64,000 nucleotides of DNA, from positions 1 to 64,000 of the forward strand of contig CANPXB010000001.1 of assembly GCA_947585595.1 (NCBI GenBank), given 5' to 3'. The position numbers and the translations under genes were made by a program. The DNA comes from an uncultured Bacilli bacterium (GTDB lineage: Bacteria; Bacillota_I; Bacilli_A; RF39; UBA660). The notes beneath the pieces are model-generated. The model had not been told where the DNA came from. It saw only the letters and a program-made list of their open reading frames with translations, and searched no databases. Of the stretch, positions 57,914-64,000 are shown piece after piece; within the stretch, counting starts at the first letter, position 1; each line of letters starts with the position of its first letter.

Positions 57914-58519
57914 ATGAATTTACTTAGTATTATTGATAAATTATATGAAAATGATAACTTTGTAACAATTCTAATTATAGCTATTGTTGTCTTAGTTATT
58001 TTATTTATTATTGTTTTAATTTTAGGACTTAAAGATGCAGCTAAATCTAAAAAGCCTAAGAAATTAAAAGAAGAAGAGGTTAAAGACATTACTTTTGAAG
58101 AAGGCGTTAAAGAACCTATTGAAAAAGAAGATGTTACTTTTGAAACTCCAGTTTTAACTAAGAATCTTGAAGATTTTAAAAAAAGTTTTGAAGAAGAAAT
58201 TCAAAAAGATCAAGATGTTGAAGTTAGAACAACTGCTCATAGTACCTTAAGTGAATCAACTAAACCAGTTAAGATTTTAGATATTAATGTTATCGAAGAT
58301 ACAGCTGTTATAACCCCAGTTACAGAAGAGGAAGTTAGTGTTCCAACTAAAGAAAAAGAGAAGGTTACACCTAAAGAAGAAAAAGAAGAAGTTAAAGAGG
58401 AAGAAAAAATTATAACTCGTGACGTTGATAAAAAAGAAATATTTAAAAGTAAAAAAGAACCAGTTGAAGAAAAAATTGAAGATGATAAACTTCATTTTAT
58501 CGATGACGATGAGTTTTAA
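57914..58519 (+). CDS. single-pass membrane protein with acidic cytoplasmic tail
   Basis: A 201-residue protein with a membrane helix at about 16-39 (FVTILIIAIVVLVILFIIVLILG) followed by KDAAKSKKPKK, which keeps the tail inside the cell. The tail is Glu/Lys/Val-rich and disordered, with a recurring short motif (EEGVKEPIEKEDVTFETPV, DKLHFIDDDEF). No family recognised; it may be a scaffold. It has its own terminator just before the parE promoter. Confidence 0.55.
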   Translation: MNLLSIIDKLYENDNFVTILIIAIVVLVILFIIVLILGLKDAAKSKKPKKLKEEEVKDITFEEGVKEPIEKEDVTFETPVLTKNLEDFKKSFEEEIQKDQDVEVRTTAHSTLSESTKPVKILDINVIEDTAVITPVTEEEVSVPTKEKEKVTPKEEKEEVKEEEKIITRDVDKKEIFKSKKEPVEEKIEDDKLHFIDDDEF

Positions 58520-58537
58520 AAAAGTCCGAATATATGG

Positions 58538-58578
58538 GAGTTATTTGACATTTTAAACTGTCAAAACTCTTTTTTTTT
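58538..58578 (+). terminator. intrinsic terminator
   Basis: GAGTTATTTGACA (58538-58550) pairs with TGTCAAAACTC (58559-58569) with small bulges, followed by nine T. Confidence 0.85.
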
Positions 58579-58590
58579 GCTTGTCATTTA

Positions 58591-58599
58591 TGATATACT
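58591..58599 (+). promoter_or_regulatory. extended -10 box TGATATACT for parE
   Basis: It lies 16 bases before the parE ATG and within the upstream open frame, so it decides for the start at 58616. Confidence 0.7.
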
Positions 58600-58615
58600 A
58601 ACTATGGTGAATTAT

Positions 58616-60535
58616 ATGGCAACAGTAAAAAACAATGAATATGATGCAAAGTCAATAAAAATCCTTGAAGGCTTAGATGCCGTTCGTAAAAGACCAGGTA
58701 TGTATATTGGTTCAACTGATAAAAGAGGTCTTCATCATTTAGTATGGGAAATTGTTGATAATGCTATCGATGAAAGTATTAATGGTTATGGTGATTATAT
58801 TAAAATAACGATTAATAAAGATGGCTCTATTACTGTTGAAGATCATGGTCGTGGTGTACCAACTGGTATGCATGAAAGTGGTCGTTCAACTCCTGAAGTA
58901 ATTTATACTATTCTTCATGCTGGTGGTAAGTTTGAAGAGGGTAGTTATAAAGTATCAGGTGGCTTACATGGTGTTGGTGCCTCTGTCGTTAATGCCTTAT
59001 CTAAATGGATGAAAGTTGTCATATATCGTGATGGCAATATCCATAGTATAACATTTGAAAATGGTGGTCATGTTAAAGAACCTCTAAAAAAGATTGGTAC
59101 AACTAATCGTACAGGTACAACTGTAACATTCTTACCAGATCCTGAAATCTTTAAATCAACTAGTTTTTCTTTTACAACCATTACTGAAAGAATGCAAGAA
59201 AGTGCTTTCTTACTTTCTGGTATAACTATTGAAGTTGAAGATGAAGAAGATAATCGTAATGTTAAATATCACTACGAAGCTGGTTTAATTAACTTCGTTG
59301 AATATATTAATGAAGGTAAAAATACTCTTCATAAAGTAATTAATTTTAATGGTATTAAACAAGGTATTGAAGTTGATATCGCTTTACAATACCAAGAAGG
59401 ATATAATGAAAATATCTTAAGCTTCGTTAATAATGTTAAAACTAGTGATGGTGGATCTCATGAAACTGGTTTTAAATCTGGTATTACTAAAGCCTTTAAT
59501 GATTATGCTAAAGAAAATAACATTTTAAAAGGTAAAGATGCTTCTTTTGAAGGATCTGATGTTAGAGAAGGCTTAAGTGCTGTCATTAACCTTAAAATAC
59601 CTGAAAACTTATTACAATTTGAAGGTCAAACAAAAGGCAAATTAGGTACCCCAGAAGCTCGTACCGTAACTGAACAAATAACTTATGAAAATATGAAATT
59701 CTTCTTAGAAGAAAATCGTGAAATAGCTCTTACTATTGTTGAAAAAGCCTCTCGTAGTAAAGTTGCCCGTGAAGCTGCTCGTAAAGCTCGTGAAGCTGCT
59801 CGTCAAGGTAAAGGCAAAGAAAAGAAAGATAAAATATTAAGTGGTAAACTAGCTAAAGCAACTGGTAAAGATGCTAAAATATCTGAATTATTCCTAGTCG
59901 AAGGAGATTCTGCCGGTGGCTCAGCTAAAACTGGTCGTAATCGTGAAACTCAAGCTATTCTACCTTTAAGAGGTAAAGTTTTAAACTGCGAAAAAGCTTC
60001 AAGTAACGATATTCATAGTAATGAAGAATTAAATACCTTAACTTATGCCATCGGTGCTGGTATTGGTAATGATTTTGATCCATCGGAATCTAACTATGGT
60101 AAAGTAATAATTATGACCGATGCCGATGATGATGGGGCACATATTCAAATTCTTTTATTAACTTTCTTCTATCGTTTTATGCGTCCGTTAATTGAAGCTG
60201 GTATGTTATATATCGCTAATCCACCATTATATGCTATAGATTATGGTAAATATAAAGAATATGTTGCTACTGATGAAGAACTAGAAGAAAAGAAAAAAAC
60301 TATCAAGCAATCTTACAAAGTTCAAAGATTTAAAGGACTTGGTGAAATGGATGCTGATGAATTATATGAAACAACTATGAACCCTGCTACTAGAAGTTTA
60401 ATTAAAGTTAGTATTACAGATGCTGCTCTAGCTGAAAAAAGAGTATCTGTTTTAATGGGTGATAAAGTTGAACCACGTAAAGAGTGGATTAATGAAAATG
60501 TTGATTTCACATTAGAAGATGACTTTAGGAGGTAA
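58616..60535 (+). CDS. parE: DNA topoisomerase IV subunit B
   Basis: A 639-residue GHKL ATPase subunit. Seen: EGLDAVRKRPGMYIGSTD (start), EIVDNAIDES (Asn for ATP-Mg), HGRGVPTG, GGLHGVGASVVNALS, the QTKGKLGTPEAR block, the TOPRIM EGDSAGGSAKTGRNR with PLRGKVLN, and the metal site TDADDDGAHI. Together with ParC it unlinks replicated chromosomes. The Bacillus-type parE-parC order with a short gap, and ParC's position, decide for ParE over GyrB. ATG 58616 behind GGTGA is chosen. Confidence 0.93.
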   Translation: MATVKNNEYDAKSIKILEGLDAVRKRPGMYIGSTDKRGLHHLVWEIVDNAIDESINGYGDYIKITINKDGSITVEDHGRGVPTGMHESGRSTPEVIYTILHAGGKFEEGSYKVSGGLHGVGASVVNALSKWMKVVIYRDGNIHSITFENGGHVKEPLKKIGTTNRTGTTVTFLPDPEIFKSTSFSFTTITERMQESAFLLSGITIEVEDEEDNRNVKYHYEAGLINFVEYINEGKNTLHKVINFNGIKQGIEVDIALQYQEGYNENILSFVNNVKTSDGGSHETGFKSGITKAFNDYAKENNILKGKDASFEGSDVREGLSAVINLKIPENLLQFEGQTKGKLGTPEARTVTEQITYENMKFFLEENREIALTIVEKASRSKVAREAARKAREAARQGKGKEKKDKILSGKLAKATGKDAKISELFLVEGDSAGGSAKTGRNRETQAILPLRGKVLNCEKASSNDIHSNEELNTLTYAIGAGIGNDFDPSESNYGKVIIMTDADDDGAHIQILLLTFFYRFMRPLIEAGMLYIANPPLYAIDYGKYKEYVATDEELEEKKKTIKQSYKVQRFKGLGEMDADELYETTMNPATRSLIKVSITDAALAEKRVSVLMGDKVEPRKEWINENVDFTLEDDFRR

Positions 60536-60541
60536 TCAAAG

Positions 60542-63076
60542 ATGGCCAAAGCAAAAGAAGAAAAAACAATTATTGAAAAAATCTATGATTATACTTTAGA
60601 AGACATTATGGGTGATCGTTTTGGGAGATATTCTAAAAGCATTATTCAAGATCGTGCCTTACCAGATGTTCGTGATGGTTTAAAACCCGTTCAACGTCGT
60701 ATTTTATATACAATGTGGGAAGACAAAAATACCTTTGATCGCCCATATCGTAAATGTGCTAAAGCAGTAGGGGATGTCATGGGTAAATACCATCCCCATG
60801 GTGACTCAAGTATCTATGGGGCAATGATTTACATGTCTCAAGCCTGGAAAATGCGTGAGCCATTTATTGATATCCATGGTAATAATGGTTCAATAGATGG
60901 TGATGGTCCAGCTGCTTATCGTTATACGGAAACCAGACTTACTAAACTAGCTCAAACCATGCTTAAAGATATCAACCGTAATGCGGTTGAAATGACTTTA
61001 AACTATAGTGATGAAGACTTAGAACCAACTGTCTTACCAGCTAATTTTCCAAACCTCTTAGTAAATGGTTCAACTGGTATTTCCGCTGGTTATGCTACTA
61101 ATATTCCTCCTCATAACTTAGGAGAAGTAATAGATGCGACAGTTCATCGTATTGATAATCCTAATTGTCGTTTAGATACAATTTTAAATATTATTAAAGG
61201 ACCAGACTTTCCAACTGGTGGTGTTGTTGAAGGTAAAGAAGGTTTAATTGAAGCTTATTCCACCGGTCGTGGTAAAGTTGTTGTTAAAGCTAAAACCGAA
61301 ATCGTAAAAGACCGTGGTGTTCATCAAATTATTATTCATGAAATACCATATGATGTCCTAAAAGAACAATTACGTAAAAAAATCGAAGATATTAAAATCG
61401 ATAAAAAAGTTGATGGTATCGTTGATGTTATAGATGTTTCTGATAAAGAACATATGGCTAAGATTATCATCGAACTTAAAAAAGAAGCAAATGCTGAATT
61501 AATTTTAAACTATTTACTAAAAAATACTGAATTACAAATAAATTACAACTTTAACATGGTTGCCATTGTTAATAGAAGACCAAAACAAGTTGGTATCTTA
61601 GAAATCTTAGATGCCTTTATTGCTCATCAAAAAGATGTTATCTTAAGACGTACTCGTTTTGATTTAGATCATGCTAAAGCTCGTTTACATATTGTCGAAG
61701 GTTTACTAAAAGCTGTTGATATTTTAGATGAAGTAATTAAAACAATTCGTGCTTCTAAAAATAAAGCTGATTGTATTGTTAACTTAGTTAAAGAATATGA
61801 TTTCACTGAAGAACAAGCAACAGCTATCGTAACAATGCAACTATATCGTTTATCAAATACTGATATAAATCAATTACTTGGTGAAAAAAGTGATTTAGAG
61901 CGCATGATTGAATTCTTAAATTCCATTCTTAATGATGAAAATATTCTAAAACGTCAGATGAAGATTGAAATTAATGAAATCAAAAAAGAATTTGCTAATC
62001 CACGTCGTACCGAAATTCGTGATGAAGTAGTCGAAATAAAAATTGATGCTAAAGATATGATTGCTAAAGAAAACGTTATCGTTGTTGCTACTAATGATGG
62101 TTATGTTAAACGTATTCCTCTTAAATCATATACTAGTGCTTCCAGTGAACCAACTACTTTAAAACCAGGTGATTTCTTAAGAGGTGTATATAGTACAACA
62201 ACTTTAGATACCTTACTAATGTTTACTAATCTAGGTCATTACTTATATGTTCCAGTTCATGAAATAGTAGAAACCAAATGGAAAGAACTAGGTAAACACA
62301 TCAGTAACTTAATTCAAATTGGTGCTGAAGAAAAAATTATCTCAGCGATGATCTTAGATAATAAACAAACTAATATCATTATGACTACCAAAAATGGTAT
62401 TACTAAACGTACTAACTTAGAAGATTTAATTGTTAGTCGTTATACTAAACCAGTTAATGCCATGAAACTAAAAGATGGTGATGAATTAGTATCTGTATGT
62501 AAAGATAACGGTCGTGCAATCTTTGTTACTAAGACCGGTCGTTACTTAAATATTGATGCTAATGAAATACCAATTGTTGGTGCTAAAGCTGCTGGTGTTA
62601 AAGGTATTAATGTTAAAGAAGATGAAGTAGTAACTTGTCTATCACCAGAACCAAATGATGAATATCTAGCTATATTTACTAACAAGAGTACTTCAAAACG
62701 TCTAAAACTTAATGATTTAGATGAAATGAATCGTGCTAAAAAAGGTAATATGTTAATTAAGAAAGTTAAATCAACTAACTATGAAATAATTAATGCTTTA
62801 GCTGTTAATATTCATGATACTATTGGTCTTAAGACTGATGGTGACTTTAAAGAAATTAAATCATCTGAATTACCAATTATGGACTTAAATTCTACAGGTA
62901 GTGCTATTTGTAAGACTCCATTAGAAGATGCCTTTAAAGTCGCAGTTCTAATTGAAAGAAAACTAGAATTAACTGATAATTCTTCCCCAAAAGAAGAAAA
63001 GAAAGAAGAACCAGTTAAACTAGATGAACCTGAAGAATTAACTATTGATGACTTTATTGATGATTTTAAATTATAG
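60542..63076 (+). CDS. parC: DNA topoisomerase IV subunit A
   Basis: An 844-residue type II topoisomerase cleavage subunit. GDRFGRYSKSIIQDRALPDVRDGLKPVQRRIL opens the domain, the quinolone-region HPHGDSSIYGAMI follows (Ser at the classic position, so no resistance change is seen), and the active Tyr is at about 128 in AYRYTETRL. The C-terminal half holds beta-propeller blades (TKNGITKRT, TKTGRYLNI, TNKSTSKRL) and an acidic Glu/Lys tail. It starts six bases after parE behind AGGAGG. Confidence 0.94.
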   Translation: MAKAKEEKTIIEKIYDYTLEDIMGDRFGRYSKSIIQDRALPDVRDGLKPVQRRILYTMWEDKNTFDRPYRKCAKAVGDVMGKYHPHGDSSIYGAMIYMSQAWKMREPFIDIHGNNGSIDGDGPAAYRYTETRLTKLAQTMLKDINRNAVEMTLNYSDEDLEPTVLPANFPNLLVNGSTGISAGYATNIPPHNLGEVIDATVHRIDNPNCRLDTILNIIKGPDFPTGGVVEGKEGLIEAYSTGRGKVVVKAKTEIVKDRGVHQIIIHEIPYDVLKEQLRKKIEDIKIDKKVDGIVDVIDVSDKEHMAKIIIELKKEANAELILNYLLKNTELQINYNFNMVAIVNRRPKQVGILEILDAFIAHQKDVILRRTRFDLDHAKARLHIVEGLLKAVDILDEVIKTIRASKNKADCIVNLVKEYDFTEEQATAIVTMQLYRLSNTDINQLLGEKSDLERMIEFLNSILNDENILKRQMKIEINEIKKEFANPRRTEIRDEVVEIKIDAKDMIAKENVIVVATNDGYVKRIPLKSYTSASSEPTTLKPGDFLRGVYSTTTLDTLLMFTNLGHYLYVPVHEIVETKWKELGKHISNLIQIGAEEKIISAMILDNKQTNIIMTTKNGITKRTNLEDLIVSRYTKPVNAMKLKDGDELVSVCKDNGRAIFVTKTGRYLNIDANEIPIVGAKAAGVKGINVKEDEVVTCLSPEPNDEYLAIFTNKSTSKRLKLNDLDEMNRAKKGNMLIKKVKSTNYEIINALAVNIHDTIGLKTDGDFKEIKSSELPIMDLNSTGSAICKTPLEDAFKVAVLIERKLELTDNSSPKEEKKEEPVKLDEPEELTIDDFIDDFKL

Positions 63077-63082
63077 TCAAAT

Positions 63083-63121
63083 AATCACTTATTAAACATA
63101 AAATTTAATAGGTGATTTTTT
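63083..63121 (+). promoter_or_regulatory. parC terminator hairpin that holds the ylbD ribosome site
   Basis: Fourteen bases at 63083-63096 pair with 63104-63117 (one G-T pair), followed by a T-run. AGGTGAT in the 3' arm is the ribosome site of the gene starting at 63122. Confidence 0.75.
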
Positions 63122-63460
63122 ATGTCTAAAGAAGATTTTAAAGCTTTTGTTAAAACTAAACCCGAACTAGCTAATTATGTTGAAAATAACGAAATGACTT
63201 GGCAAAAATTCTATGAATTATATGACTTATATGGTGAAGATGAAACTATCTGGCAAAAATATACAAAGAAACCTAAAACTACTAAAAAAATAGCTGATTA
63301 CATGGAAAAATTCGATCCTGATTCCTTACAAAAACATATTGAAAATGCTCAAAAAGCTCTTGATATCTTTAGTGAACTAGCTACTAAAACAACTGAAAAC
63401 ATTAATACTAATATCAAACCTAATATCGAAAGACCATTATCTAAATTCTTTGGTGATTAA
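63122..63460 (+). CDS. ylbD: YlbD-like spore coat protein
   Basis: A 112-residue protein. Its first half, FKAFVKTKPELANYVENNEM, then TWQKFYELYDLYGEDETIWQKY, is the diagnostic block of the YlbD coat family; the rest is a helical tail with ENAQKALDIFSELATKT. In Bacillus, YlbD is a minor spore coat protein. The ylbE-like gene follows immediately, as in Bacillus. The start is inside the T-run of the parC terminator. Confidence 0.8.
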   Translation: MSKEDFKAFVKTKPELANYVENNEMTWQKFYELYDLYGEDETIWQKYTKKPKTTKKIADYMEKFDPDSLQKHIENAQKALDIFSELATKTTENINTNIKPNIERPLSKFFGD

Positions 63461-63679
63461 ATGGAAAAAATAATTTTAGAAAACTTACAAAAAGATAAAA
63501 TGTATAATTACTTAAAAGAAAATTCTTCTTTTGTGAAAGACCTTAATCGTCATCCCGATTTTTATCCTGAGTTTAAAAAACTAATGAAAGAAAAATATAA
63601 CTTACGTTTAACTGATAAAGTCTCTAATATTATAAATGATCTTGAAGTTGTTAGTAGTATTATCGAAACCTTAGAATAA
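63461..63679 (+). CDS. ylbE: YlbE-like protein
   Basis: A 72-residue protein with the YlbE-family pattern: LKENSSFVKDLNRHPDFYP in the first half, a Tyr/Arg-rich bend and a C-terminal helix NIINDLEVVSSIIETL. Its ATG follows the ylbD TAA with no gap, so the two are coupled. Function unknown; the family follows sporulating Bacilli. Confidence 0.7.
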   Translation: MEKIILENLQKDKMYNYLKENSSFVKDLNRHPDFYPEFKKLMKEKYNLRLTDKVSNIINDLEVVSSIIETLE

Positions 63680-63735
63680 TATTGTAATTTAAACCTCTTT
63701 ATATTAAAATATTATATAGAATATATGGTGATAAT

Positions 63736-64000
63736 ATGGATAAATATAAAGATAAAATTACTTTTTCTAAATTAGAAATACTATGTATGATTGTACTTAT
63801 TGTCTTATTTGTAACAGGTGGTATTTTTATTGTTTCTTTAGCTACCCAAAATCAAAAAGCTCTTAATTTAAAAAATGAAGCTAATTCTTTAATTGAAGCT
63901 TCTAAAATAGCTTATAATCATTATTCTTTACTTAATAATACTGAGTATATTGTTACTAGTAATGATGGTGAAAGTAAAGGAATGTGTATTACATTAGAAG
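63736..64000 (+). CDS. pseudopilin-like membrane protein, N-terminal part
   Basis: The frame is open from ATG 63736 (GGTGAT ribosome site) to the window end, 88 codons. It shows a short basic start, one membrane helix (LEILCMIVLIVLFVTGGIFIVSLA, about residues 13-36), then an amphipathic stretch QNQKALNLKNEANSLIEASKIAYNHY typical of type IV pilin/ComG pseudopilins, with Ala/Asn/Lys heptads. The classical prepilin cleavage motif (Gly-Phe-Thr-x-x-Glu) is absent, though KITFSKLE is similar. Truncated by the window edge. Confidence 0.4.
   Translation, partial: MDKYKDKITFSKLEILCMIVLIVLFVTGGIFIVSLATQNQKALNLKNEANSLIEASKIAYNHYSLLNNTEYIVTSNDGESKGMCITLE

Noticed and set aside
1-64000. Genetic code 4 (TGA as Trp), given the very AT-rich sequence and mollicute-like look
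   Set aside because: TGA ends dnaB (30300), the 32134 gene (32716) and the ArsP_2 gene (40877), and Trp is encoded by TGG throughout.
63736-64000. ComGC-type major pseudopilin
   Set aside because: It lacks the classical cleavage-site motif and the gene is cut by the window; only a general pseudopilin-like label is kept.

Overview
The window is one strongly AT-rich bacterial chromosome segment that is almost entirely coding. Most genes are on the plus strand and intergenic gaps are short. The gene set points to a low-GC, single-membrane Bacillota of the Bacilli side, probably an uncultured gut lineage near the RF39/Erysipelotrichales-like groups (this placement is inference). The evidence is the Bacillus-type helicase loaders DnaB and DnaI, LexA with Bacillus-like operators, ParE/ParC, PriA, the tkt-sirA-yneF order, the sigG-ylmC-lspA-rluD order, a class B sortase and a PgdA-like deacetylase. 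TGA is used as a stop (for example at 30300, 32716 and 40877), so the code is standard and this is not a code-4 mollicute. A set of endospore genes is present: SpoIVA, SpoVIF, SigG, SirA, YlbD/YlbE and a DUF1540 protein. No tRNA, rRNA, CRISPR array, insertion sequence or prophage was seen.

Layout. 1-7.7 kb is a lineage-specific envelope region: a beta-lactamase-fold protein, large unknown proteins, a membrane-anchored XRE regulator, a secreted protein of different codon style, and a zinc-ribbon/TM2 protein. 7.8-13.9 kb holds mostly small unknowns plus DUF523, a degenerate DnaQ-like protein, a degenerate cytidine-deaminase-like protein and a PHP phosphoesterase. A structured 130-nt RNA candidate lies at 14.0 kb in front of priA. 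16.4-23.5 kb has a VirB2-pilin-like/C39-like fusion, pgdA, DUF1540, spoVIF-fhs and a sortase. 23.6-26.7 kb carries spoIVA and the HU gene. 29.0-32.1 kb is dnaB-dnaI-fmt. 32.8-46.5 kb mixes membrane proteins, including what looks like a catalytically dead P-type ATPase remnant, MYG1, a 1145-residue unknown, a metal-transport group with an intact calcium-type P-ATPase, and a DUF1287 protein. 46.6-47.4 kb is a two-gene transcription module (CarD plus a free-standing alpha-CTD-like protein) behind a terminator-like leader. 47.8-51.2 kb is ADP-ribosylglycohydrolase-sigG-ylmC-lspA-rluD. 52.9-57.8 kb is the lexA locus: lexA, three LexA-type boxes, a 46-residue membrane protein in the yneA position, a diglucosyl-diacylglycerol synthase-like enzyme, tkt, sirA and yneF. 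58.6-63.7 kb is parE-parC-ylbD-ylbE, and a pseudopilin-like gene runs off the right edge.

Two local rules of gene expression stand out. Most transcription units begin with an extended -10 box (TGNTATAAT or close) only 20-30 nt ahead of the start codon, so leaders are very short and the ribosome site is usually GGTGAT. Many genes end in compact intrinsic terminators. At four junctions (before the 1702 gene, sigG, sirA and ylbD) the ribosome site of the downstream gene lies inside the 3' arm of the terminator hairpin and the start codon lies just after its T-run; three of these four are sporulation genes. Several start codons were moved downstream from the longest open frame because the ribosome site and -10 box fit only the later codon; three of these are TTG.
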